From Ruegeria halocynthiae (GTDB taxonomy: Bacteria > Pseudomonadota > Alphaproteobacteria > Rhodobacterales > Rhodobacteraceae): a DNA stretch of 64,000 bases. The position numbers and the translations under genes were made by a program. Below, in pieces: positions 17,885-25,238 of the stretch. Within the stretch, counting starts at the first letter, position 1. Every line of letters starts with the position of its first letter. Below the pieces are notes generated by a model. That model was given only the letters and a program-made list of their open reading frames with translations. It ran no database searches and had not been told where the DNA came from. The stretch covers positions 1 to 64,000 of the forward strand of contig NZ_FNNP01000007.1 in assembly GCF_900106805.1 (NCBI RefSeq), in the 5' to 3' direction.

Positions 17885-18946
17885 ATGCTCAGAAGATTTA
17901 TCAAAACCGCAGCGGTGGCGACATCGCTGGTGGCCGCGTCCGCCATCGCCGCGACAGCGGCCGATTACACGCTGCGCGCCACCGCGAATTCAAACGAAAA
18001 CGATGAGGACTATGACGGCCTGGTCGTTTTCAAGAACTATGTCGAGGCCGCATCGAACGGTGCAATCGAGGTGGAACTGTTTATCGGTACGCAGCTGTGT
18101 TCGAACGGGGCAGAATGCCTGCAGGGCGTGGCGGATGGAACCATCGACATCTACATCTCAACTTCGGGCGGGGCCTCGGGTATTTTTCCTTACGTGCAGG
18201 TGCTGGATCTGCCCTATCTGATGGCCGATGACCGCATTGCCGAGCATGTCCTTTCCGGTGATTTCACCCGGCAGATGCGTGATATGGCACTGGAGGATTC
18301 TGGCGGCGCGATCCGTCTGATGACCATTGGCAATACCGGCGGTTGGCGCAACTTCGCCAATACACAGCGCCGCGTGGCCGAGCCTGCCGATATGGAAGGC
18401 TTGAAAATCCGCACCGTTGTCGCCGACTTGCCACAGGAACTGGTCAAGGCGCTGGGCGCGTCGCCGACCCCGATCCCGTGGCCGGAACTGTTCACCAGCT
18501 TCCAGACCGGTGTTGTCGAGGGGTCCAAGAATGGGATTACCGACATCATGGGGATGAAATTCCCCGATGCGGGTCTGCAATATGTCACCCTTGATGGTCA
18601 CGCCTACATGGGCGCCCTGTGGTGGATGAACAATGCAAAATTCCAGGAAATGCCCGAGGACATGCGCCGCGTTGTTGTCGACGGTTTCTATGCTCTGCAG
18701 CAGGCCACCTTTGCCTCGCCCAAGCGTAAGTCGATCCAGGCTTATGAGGATTTCGTCGCCGGTGGAGGTGATCTTTACGTTCCCACGCCCGAGCAGAAAA
18801 CCGCGTTCAAAGAGGCCGCGACTCCGGTCTATGCCTGGTTCCAGTCCAATGTGGCGCGCGGAGACGAAGTGTTCAATGCTCTGAACGAAGCGGTCGCAGC
18901 GGCCGAGGTAGACGTAAACGCCTCACGCGATGCGGACCTGAACTAA
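17885..18946 (+). CDS. dctP: TRAP transporter substrate-binding protein (DctP type)
   Basis: A 353-aa periplasmic protein with a signal peptide (cut after about residue 26, ASAIAATAAD) and the DctP fold. The conserved Arg that grips the acidic group of the ligand is in EGLKIRTVVADLPQE, and the hallmark WPELFTSFQTGVVEG stretch follows. TRAP ligands nearly always carry a carboxylate or sulfonate, which fits import of a sulfonate for the SsuD-like enzyme. A GGGAGG site precedes the ATG. Two cysteines in QLCSNGAECLQG may form a disulfide. Confidence 0.94.
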   Translation: MLRRFIKTAAVATSLVAASAIAATAADYTLRATANSNENDEDYDGLVVFKNYVEAASNGAIEVELFIGTQLCSNGAECLQGVADGTIDIYISTSGGASGIFPYVQVLDLPYLMADDRIAEHVLSGDFTRQMRDMALEDSGGAIRLMTIGNTGGWRNFANTQRRVAEPADMEGLKIRTVVADLPQELVKALGASPTPIPWPELFTSFQTGVVEGSKNGITDIMGMKFPDAGLQYVTLDGHAYMGALWWMNNAKFQEMPEDMRRVVVDGFYALQQATFASPKRKSIQAYEDFVAGGGDLYVPTPEQKTAFKEAATPVYAWFQSNVARGDEVFNALNEAVAAAEVDVNASRDADLN

Positions 18947-18956
18947 ACTGTTGGGT

Positions 18957-18972
18957 CGGGCCATTTGGCCCG
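18957..18972. terminator. hairpin between convergent dctP and sel1 genes
   Basis: CGGGCC-ATTT-GGCCCG, a 6-bp GC stem with a 4-nt loop in the 30-nt gap between two converging genes. The T run is short, but placement and symmetry suit a bidirectional terminator. Confidence 0.65.
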
Positions 18973-18976
18973 GCCT

Positions 18977-19447
18977 TTACCGAAACGGGTACATCCACCC
19001 CTTGTAGTCATTGACCAGAACATGCGCCCTTTCGATTTGCTCCGGTGTCATTTTCTTGATTACTTCCTCAAGGCTGATCGCCGCATCGGGATCGCCGCCA
19101 ATGGCGCTGAGCGTGTACCACATATAGGCCCGAACCAGATCAGGCGCGGGCAAGCCCAGACCCAGTTCATAATACCATCCGATACCGGACTGCGCCCCCG
19201 GATGCCCTTTCATCGAGGCGCGCAGATACCATTCGAACGCCCGTTCATAGTCCTGTTCGACCCCAAGACCCAGCCCGTACATGACACCGATCAGTTCCTC
19301 AGCCTCGGCATTGCCCGAACGCGCGGCGGGCAGCAGTTCCTCGCGGGCGGCCTCGAAATCCCCGGACTCCATCAGATCGCGTGCTTGTTCCAATTCGGCC
19401 AGCGCCGGCGATGCAAGCAGGCAAAGGGCAAATACAAACTGACGCAT
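18977..19447 (-). CDS. exported Sel1-repeat protein
   Basis: A 156-aa protein with a signal peptide (MRQFVFALCLLASPALA) and about three Sel1/TPR-like helical repeats (ARSGNAEAEELIGVMYGLGLG, YERAFEWYLRASMKGHPGAQS, DLVRAYMWYTLSAIGGDPDAA). Such proteins are periplasmic adaptors for protein-protein contacts. The ATG at 19447 opens the signal peptide and follows an AAGGAAAG site. Its start region overlaps that of the divergent cytochrome gene. Confidence 0.85.
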   Translation of the reverse strand: MRQFVFALCLLASPALAELEQARDLMESGDFEAAREELLPAARSGNAEAEELIGVMYGLGLGVEQDYERAFEWYLRASMKGHPGAQSGIGWYYELGLGLPAPDLVRAYMWYTLSAIGGDPDAAISLEEVIKKMTPEQIERAHVLVNDYKGWMYPFR

Positions 19448-20731
19448 GGCGTTGCTTTCCTTTTGGCCGGGGCTGCGGCAGCACAGGATTTGCCGCGCCC
19501 TCTGACGGATGACGATTTCATCCCCTTTGATATGGAACAGGCCGCCATCGGTCATCAACTGTTTTACGATCCGATCCTGTCAGGTAATCACAACATCGCC
19601 TGCGCCCATTGCCACCACCCGGATTTTGGTACCTCGGACGGGTTGTCTTTAGGCATCGGCGAGGGTGGGCAGGGTCTTGGTCCTGACCGTACGCCCGGCA
19701 CCGGAGCAGACAAGATCCGTAAACGTATCCCGCGGAATTCTCCGGGCCTGTGGAACTTGGGCGCGAAAGAGCTGCATACCGTCTTCCACGATGGCCGCCT
19801 GAGCATATCTGACGTGTATGGCAACGGCTTCAATTCCCCCGCGCAGGAATGGCTGCCCGAGGGTCTGAATTCGCTCTTGGCCGCGCAGGCGTTGTTCCCG
19901 ATGACGTCGCAGTTCGAGATGGCGGGGAATGTGGCTGAAAATGAAGTCACTGGCGCGGTACATGATCGGATCGACAAGGGGTGGCCGATCCTCGCCAAAC
20001 GAGTACGCACCGATCCGCGGTATGGCCCTGCCATGGTTGCAGCTTTTGATGAAATCGAGACAACTGAGGAGGTTTCAATCACCCAGATCGCCAACGCGCT
20101 GGCCGCTTTCATGGCGATCGAATGGCAGAGCACAGACAGCCCCTTCGATCAGTATCTGGCCGGAGACAGCACCGCCCTGACGCCGCAGCAAAAAAACGGG
20201 ATGGCCCTGTTCTTTGGCAAGGCTGATTGCGCATCTTGCCATTCCGGCCCGCTTTTGTCGGATCAGGGGTTTCACGCGCTCGGCTTACCTCCGTTTGGTC
20301 CGGGCAAAACCCGGCCCTATGATCCCTATGCACGCGATGTTGGCCGGGTCGGAGAAAGTGACCGGACCGAGGATGCCTACCGGTTCCGCACACCGATGCT
20401 GCGCAATGTCGCCAAAACCGCTCCCTACGGCCATAACGGCGCCTTCCCTGATCTTGAGGGTATCATTCGCCATCACCTGAACCCCGGCGAAAGCCTGGCG
20501 GCGTGGACCCCGGACATGGCGGCTTTGCCCAAGGTGCCGTGGCTGAGGAGTATTGATTTCATCGTCTGGCATGACCGTCTGGAAATGGATCGCCAGCGTC
20601 GCAAGGTCGATGTTGCACCACTGGATTTGACGGATGAACAGATCGCCAGCCTTGTTGCCTTTATGCACTCGCTGACCGGAACCACCCTTGATGCACCTGT
20701 ATTCGGCGCCCCGGACGATTTCGAACCCTAA
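19439..20731 (+). CDS. di-haem cytochrome c peroxidase / MauG family protein
   Basis: A periplasmic di-haem protein of about 430 aa with two CxxCH sites, CAHCH (in CAHCHHPDFGTSDGLSLGIG) and CASCH (in CASCHSGPLLSDQGFHALG), the arrangement of bacterial cytochrome c peroxidases and MauG. It would reduce H2O2 or oxidise a partner at the outer face of the inner membrane. The start is uncertain: in frame there is only LTHGVAFLLAGAAAAQ, with no ATG or GTG, so the coordinate given uses a CTG behind an AAAGGG site. An ATG at 19446 in another frame begins MALLSF and would join a good signal peptide if one base were added, so a frameshift is possible. The extension upstream is the complement of the Sel1 gene and is not coding. 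Confidence 0.75.
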   Translation: MTHGVAFLLAGAAAAQDLPRPLTDDDFIPFDMEQAAIGHQLFYDPILSGNHNIACAHCHHPDFGTSDGLSLGIGEGGQGLGPDRTPGTGADKIRKRIPRNSPGLWNLGAKELHTVFHDGRLSISDVYGNGFNSPAQEWLPEGLNSLLAAQALFPMTSQFEMAGNVAENEVTGAVHDRIDKGWPILAKRVRTDPRYGPAMVAAFDEIETTEEVSITQIANALAAFMAIEWQSTDSPFDQYLAGDSTALTPQQKNGMALFFGKADCASCHSGPLLSDQGFHALGLPPFGPGKTRPYDPYARDVGRVGESDRTEDAYRFRTPMLRNVAKTAPYGHNGAFPDLEGIIRHHLNPGESLAAWTPDMAALPKVPWLRSIDFIVWHDRLEMDRQRRKVDVAPLDLTDEQIASLVAFMHSLTGTTLDAPVFGAPDDFEP

Positions 20732-20883
20732 GGCAGACCTGTTGCGCCCGCGCAAAAAGCCTGCGCCCGACGCCGTGTCAGCATTGGACATCTGTTCGAA
20801 ATCTCTTAATGCTCCGGCGCAAGTATTCGGGTCGGACGCAGCCCGACATAAGCCACGGAACAGAACAACCTCCGAGGGGGCAC

Positions 20884-22269
20884 ATGCAATATCACAACAA
20901 GCCTTATGACAAGTTGAAGGTTGGCGACTCGGCTGAGTTGACGCGCATCTGTACCGAGGACGATTTCTTTGTTTTTGCCTCGAACTCGGGCAATCACAAT
21001 CCACTGCACCTGTCCACCGAGGACGGAGACGGTGACTCTGTGAACGAAGCGATTGCCCCGGCCATGTTCGTGGGCGCGCTGATTTCTGCCGTGCTTGGAA
21101 ACATCCTACCGGGGGCAGGAACGCTCTATAAATCGCAGAGTTTTGAATTCGGCACCAGGGCAAATGCAGGTGATGAACTTGCGGCGCGCGTAACCGTAGT
21201 TGAAATGCGGGCCAGCCGCGAAGTTGTTCTGGACACCAGTGTGATCCGGCCCCGTGACAATGCGGTGATCGTGTCCGGCAGTGCGGTGGTGATTGCGCCG
21301 GAAAAAGAGATGTCATTCAGCGAGATTGAGGTGCCTGGCCTGGTGGTTCAGCGGCACCGGCACTTCGACGCATTGCTCGATCGTTCGCGCCCATTGCCGC
21401 CGATCCCAACTGCGGTTGTTGCGCCGGAAGAACCCAACTCGTTGGGTGGTGCTTTGCTGGCAGCGCGTGAGACCATTATCAAGCCGATCCTGATTGGCGA
21501 TCCCGATAAGATTGCTGTGGCAGCGCGTGACCTGGATCTTACTTTGCAGGATGTCGAGATCGTTCCCGTTCACGGCCATCTAGATGCCGCCAACAAGGCG
21601 GTTGATCTTGTTGCGGACGGGCGCGCCGAGGCATTGATGAAAGGGCACTTGCACACCGACGATCTGCTGCGCGCAGCACTTCGGCGCGATCGCGGCCTTA
21701 GGGCGGGTCGCCGATTTACTCATGTATTTGTCATGGATGTGCCGGGGCAGCCGCACCCGCTGTTGGTGACAGACGCCGCGATCAATATCGAGCCGGATCT
21801 GGAAACCAAGATCGATATCACGCAGAACGCGATTGATCTGGCGATTTCGATCGGGATTGGCGCGCCGAAAGTCGGGGTTCTTTCAGCGGTTGAGACAGTG
21901 AACCCTGCGATTCGGTCATCGATCGACGCGGCGTTGCTGTCGAAGATGGCTGAACGCGGGCAGATCAGGGGCGGGCTGGTCGACGGGCCGCTTGCCATGG
22001 ACAATGCTGTCAGCCTTGCGGCGGCGCGCACCAAGGGTATCGTGTCCGAGGTGGCTGGGCGGGCGGACATTCTGGTCGTGCCCAATCTGGACGCTGGCAA
22101 TATGCTGGCCAAGCAGTTGACCTATATCGCCCACGCCGAAGCTGCCGGGGTCGTGCTTGGCGCGCGGGTGCCGATCATCCTCAATAGTCGGGCGGATGAC
22201 GACAAGGCGCGGTTGGCATCCTGTGCCGTTGCGGCGCTACACGCGGCACGCATGTCGGGCAAGATCTGA
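20884..22269 (+). CDS. MaoC-like / phosphate acyltransferase fusion
   Basis: A 461-aa bifunctional protein: an N-terminal hot-dog MaoC-like domain (about residues 1-145) and a C-terminal phosphate acetyl/butyryltransferase domain (about 160-461, with ALMKGHLHTDDLLRA and GVLSAVETVNPAIRSSIDAA). The transferase interconverts acyl-CoA and acyl phosphate, paired with the acetate kinase that follows by a one-base overlap. In the MaoC domain the hydratase motif D-x-N-P-x-H reads Asn37-His-Asn-Pro-Leu-His42, so the catalytic Asp is replaced and hydratase activity is doubtful. The ATG at 20884 follows GAGGGGG. Confidence 0.9.
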   Translation: MQYHNKPYDKLKVGDSAELTRICTEDDFFVFASNSGNHNPLHLSTEDGDGDSVNEAIAPAMFVGALISAVLGNILPGAGTLYKSQSFEFGTRANAGDELAARVTVVEMRASREVVLDTSVIRPRDNAVIVSGSAVVIAPEKEMSFSEIEVPGLVVQRHRHFDALLDRSRPLPPIPTAVVAPEEPNSLGGALLAARETIIKPILIGDPDKIAVAARDLDLTLQDVEIVPVHGHLDAANKAVDLVADGRAEALMKGHLHTDDLLRAALRRDRGLRAGRRFTHVFVMDVPGQPHPLLVTDAAINIEPDLETKIDITQNAIDLAISIGIGAPKVGVLSAVETVNPAIRSSIDAALLSKMAERGQIRGGLVDGPLAMDNAVSLAAARTKGIVSEVAGRADILVVPNLDAGNMLAKQLTYIAHAEAAGVVLGARVPIILNSRADDDKARLASCAVAALHAARMSGKI

Positions 22270-23441
22270 TGGACCACATCATTACGCTGAATTCGGGTTC
22301 TTCTTCGTTGAAATTCGGGCTGTTCGCAGCAGGCGGCGCTGATCCGATCCTGATCTGCTCGGGCGAGGTTGAACGTATTGGCAGCCCTGATGCGCGGATC
22401 AGTGCAACTACCACGGATGGTCGAGTGCTTGCAGATACTTCCTCCGAAGTGCTGCGGGATCAGGCCAGCGCGTTGGATTACATTCTGGATTTGTTCGAGC
22501 GCCAGTTCCCATCTGCGCGCGTGGCGGCGGTGGGGCATCGCATTGTGCATGGTGGGCCGGACAATGATCAGCCCATTTTGCTGACCCCTGACAGTTTGCG
22601 GATGCTTGAGCAGTTGGAACCTTTTGCACCGCTCCACCAACCCTATAACCTGCATGGCGCGCGCGCTGCGATGGAGAGATTCCCCGAGGCCAAACAGGTT
22701 GCCTGTTTCGACACCGCCTTTCACCGCCATCACCCTTGGGTCAACGATACCTTTGCGTTGCCGACCGAGTATTACGACATGGGCGTTCGGCGTTATGGTT
22801 TTCATGGGTTGAGTTATGATTATATCTCCGACCACCTGGCCAAGACCGCACCATTGATTCACGGGGGGCGGGTCGTTGTGGCGCATCTTGGAAACGGGGC
22901 CTCAATGTGCGCCATGATCGGGGGCCGCTCGGTCGGGTCCAGCATGGGGTTCTCGGCCATGGATGGCTTGCCGATGGGGACACGCTGTGGTCAGCTTGAT
23001 CCGGGTGTTGTGCTGTATCTGATGGATCAGCAAGGCATGAATGCAGACGAGATTTCTGACCTTCTGTATCGCAAATCCGGTTTGCTCGGCCTGTCGGGGA
23101 TGACGAATGACATGCGCACGCTTGAGGCATCAGACACGCCAGGTGCGCGCAACGCGATCAACTATTTCACCTTCCGAATACGTCGCGAGTTGGGGGCTTT
23201 GGCCGCTGTACTGGGCGGATTGGATGCGGTTGTGTTCACCGGGGGGATCGGAGAGAACTCGACCTATATCCGTGATCGGATCTGCACCGATATGGGGTGG
23301 TTGGGCGTTGAGCTGGATCATGATGCCAATGCGGATAACGGGCGGGTTATTTCGACCGATCTGTCTCGTGTGAAACTGATGGTCATCCCCACGAACGAGG
23401 AACTGGTCATTGCCAGGGCGGCGGCCGCGAACGCGGCTTGA
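22269..23441 (+). CDS. ackA: acetate/propionate kinase
   Basis: A 390-aa acetokinase converting acyl phosphate and ADP to the free acid and ATP. Family motifs are all present: NSGSSSLKFG at the N-terminus, GHRIVHGG, FDTAFH, YGFHGLSY, AHLGNGASM and FTGGIGEN. It overlaps the upstream phosphotransferase gene by one base, so the two form an acyl-CoA to acid overflow or salvage couple. Acetate and propionate specificity cannot be told apart here. Confidence 0.95.
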   Translation: MDHIITLNSGSSSLKFGLFAAGGADPILICSGEVERIGSPDARISATTTDGRVLADTSSEVLRDQASALDYILDLFERQFPSARVAAVGHRIVHGGPDNDQPILLTPDSLRMLEQLEPFAPLHQPYNLHGARAAMERFPEAKQVACFDTAFHRHHPWVNDTFALPTEYYDMGVRRYGFHGLSYDYISDHLAKTAPLIHGGRVVVAHLGNGASMCAMIGGRSVGSSMGFSAMDGLPMGTRCGQLDPGVVLYLMDQQGMNADEISDLLYRKSGLLGLSGMTNDMRTLEASDTPGARNAINYFTFRIRRELGALAAVLGGLDAVVFTGGIGENSTYIRDRICTDMGWLGVELDHDANADNGRVISTDLSRVKLMVIPTNEELVIARAAAANAA

Positions 23442-23604
23442 AAACCGGTTTTCAAGACCCGGCCGGTTAAAAATTCTTCAGTGCCGGAAAAAAAATTTCG
23501 GGCACTACGGGAATCCCCCAATATCGCGGTTCGCATGGGTGCGTTAAACATTGATTAACTACCGGGCCAGTGCGCCCAATCCACTTTCACTGATTTCCCC
23601 CGAT

Positions 23605-23640
23605 GAGGGGCTGGCTTCTTACCCCCTCAGCCGGCCCCTC
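23605..23640 (-). terminator. inverted repeat after gph
   Basis: Arms GAGGGGCTGGC and GCCGGCCCCTC (10 of 11 paired) directly follow the gph stop on the minus strand. There is no clear T run, so intrinsic termination is only likely. The rest of the 23442-23638 gap is AT-rich and also holds AGTGCC/GGCACT arms near 23480-23505, downstream of ackA. Confidence 0.45.
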
Positions 23641-24328
23641 AATCTTTTTGAGGCCGTGCTTGCAACGCCTCGTCCTGCACAATTTGTCGAACAAGATCCG
23701 GCAACGCGGCACTGTTGTCATAGCTGAGCGTGTGCGGCAGCGCCGAGACGGGTGATTTCCGATATCCCCGCTCAAACAGCAAAAACGGCACCTGCGCGCG
23801 CTGGGCTGTTTCGGCATCTACCTCACTGTCACCAACGAATAGTCGCGGCCCGACGGATGGCAAGGCGTCGAAGCTGGCGTGCAGATGTGCCGGATCGGGT
23901 TTGCGTGTCTCCAGCGTATCGCCGCCCAAAACCGCATCGAAATAGGTCAACAGGTTCAATTCGCTCAGCACATGCCGGGCAGGCGCTTCGGGTTTGTTGG
24001 TGCAGATGCCCAGAACGCAGCCCATTTTGCGCAGTTCATCCAATGCCCCGACCACGCCGGGATAAACGGTCGTCCGATCACACGCGCCTGCATTGTAATG
24101 CGTCAGAGTAAGTTGCGTGAGTTCACTGTGGCGTTCCGGGTCCAAAGCGCAATGGGTCATCACACGCTCGACCAGTTTGGGTAGGCCGTTGCCTACGAAT
24201 CCGCGGATCGTTTCCTGCGGCAGAGCGGGCAGTCGCTGATCGGACAGCATTCGGTTTGCTGCAGCCGCAAGGTCTGCAAGGCTGTCTATCAGGGTACCAT
24301 CCAGATCAAATACTACAACTGCTGTCAT
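23639..24328 (-). CDS. gph: phosphoglycolate phosphatase-like HAD hydrolase
   Basis: A 229-aa HAD-superfamily phosphatase with motif I FDLDGTLIDSLADL (nucleophile Asp and acid Asp), motif II ICTNKP, motif III Lys in TRKPDPAHL and motif IV FVGDSEVDAETA. Gph removes 2-phosphoglycolate made during DNA repair or oxygenase side reactions. The length and the cap region with GFVGNGLPKLVERV suit Gph; other small phosphate esters are possible substrates. It is divergent from hemP. Confidence 0.88.
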   Translation of the reverse strand: MTAVVVFDLDGTLIDSLADLAAAANRMLSDQRLPALPQETIRGFVGNGLPKLVERVMTHCALDPERHSELTQLTLTHYNAGACDRTTVYPGVVGALDELRKMGCVLGICTNKPEAPARHVLSELNLLTYFDAVLGGDTLETRKPDPAHLHASFDALPSVGPRLFVGDSEVDAETAQRAQVPFLLFERGYRKSPVSALPHTLSYDNSAALPDLVRQIVQDEALQARPQKD

Positions 24329-24424
24329 CTGCGAATCTGCCTTTGTTTACTGGTGTTCAATGCCTAGAACGCGCCGCGTTACGGCGCAATAGCGACCCGA
24401 GAAAGACGTCATAAAAACCCAAGC

Positions 24425-24455
24425 TTGACATATCTTACTATTTTTATCAGATTAA
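24425..24455 (+). promoter_or_regulatory. candidate promoter of hemP
   Basis: A perfect TTGACA -35 box at 24425-24430 is followed after 17-19 nt of AT-rich sequence by a weak -10 (CAGATT or GATTAA). hemP is usually iron-repressed, but I could not match a Fur, Irr or RirA site with confidence. Confidence 0.35.
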
Positions 24456-24552
24456 GCTCACGAACAGATAGCCAACCCGGTTCAGGGTCAGCCAGATAAA
24501 GCGAAACAAAGACAGACAAGGCCATGTGCCAATGACGCTCTGGAGATGTCCG

Positions 24553-24720
24553 ATGAACGCGCAATCCCCTACTTCGACTCAAAGCTATGCTGTTTCTATG
24601 CTGCCGTCCCACAAGGCTGAAGACCTGACAAAAGGTGGCAATCTGGCTCATATCGAGCTGGGCGATCAGCTTTATACGCTGCGCATTACCCGCGCAGGCA
24701 AACTGATCCTGACAAAATGA
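24553..24720 (+). CDS. hemP: hemin uptake protein HemP
   Basis: A 55-aa protein with the HemP C-terminal signature: GNLAHIELGDQLYTLRITRAG followed by KLILTK. HemP homologues are small cytoplasmic factors required for normal expression of haem uptake genes in several bacteria. The ATG at 24553 follows a GGAG site at 8 nt; an upstream in-frame ATG lacks one. It overlaps the next gene by 4 nt. No hmu transporter genes are adjacent, which is unusual but does occur. Confidence 0.88.
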   Translation: MNAQSPTSTQSYAVSMLPSHKAEDLTKGGNLAHIELGDQLYTLRITRAGKLILTK

Positions 24721-25193
24721 GCGCGCCAACTTCGCGTGGTGGGGCAGCCGTTGGTCGCCTGAGCGACCTAAGCCCTGTTGAGGCGGGTGCCGTCATGTAC
24801 CTGCGCCTCTGGGGCGATGGGGTTGAAGGCCGCGCCAACGCCGCAAGCGATTTTGACATCGCGCTGGGTGCAAATCAGGGCCGCGCCACGATGCTGACGC
24901 TGGATCGGCTGTGCTCACTGTGTGCACATCACGGCCGTCGGCCTCTGGTTCGTCACGGGTTGGGATGTGCGTGTCTTGGGGCGGATGAAAACTGTTTTGC
25001 CCAGATGATTGCAGCCGCTTCCGAAGGTGCGCGCGAAGACGCAATGATGATGGCCTCACTGATCGTGCGACCAGATTTTGCCCCAGCGCTGGCATCATTA
25101 TCCGAAGAACTGGGTCTGGCTTTGCGCCGAATGACTGCAGCGGTACCTTTGCCGACGACCGGGCACCAACCCCCAATTTCGGTGCTCCACTGA
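24717..25193 (+). CDS. Cys-rich partner of HemP, unknown function
   Basis: A 158-aa, mostly helical protein coupled to hemP by an ATGA overlap. Its centre has a striking set of potential metal ligands: Cys66-x2-Cys69, His71, His72, Cys84-x-Cys86 and Cys93. The C-terminus carries a predicted helix (PALASLSEELGLALRRM). No signal peptide is visible, so it is cytoplasmic. I do not recognise a family; pairing with HemP suggests a role in haem or iron handling or sensing (inference). Confidence 0.75.
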   Translation: MSAPTSRGGAAVGRLSDLSPVEAGAVMYLRLWGDGVEGRANAASDFDIALGANQGRATMLTLDRLCSLCAHHGRRPLVRHGLGCACLGADENCFAQMIAAASEGAREDAMMMASLIVRPDFAPALASLSEELGLALRRMTAAVPLPTTGHQPPISVLH

Positions 25194-25208
25194 TCGGTGG
25201 TAGCAGAG

Positions 25209-25237
25209 CCCCGGCTATTTTGCCGGGGTTTTGTTTT
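25209..25237 (+). terminator. rho-independent terminator after the hemP operon
   Basis: A perfect 7-bp stem CCCCGGC/GCCGGGG with a TATTTT loop is followed by TTTTGTTTT. It also lies 2 nt past the stop of the converging fusion gene and may act in both directions. Confidence 0.92.
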
Positions 25238-25238
25238 C

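Noticed and set aside
18965..19438. Long N-terminal extension of the di-haem peroxidase
   Set aside because: It is the complement of the Sel1 protein gene, has no family resemblance and no export signal before it.
24371..24387. GCGCCG/CGGCGC hairpin in the gph-hemP gap as a terminator
   Set aside because: It lies between divergent genes, upstream of both, so termination makes no sense; no riboswitch structure was evident either.
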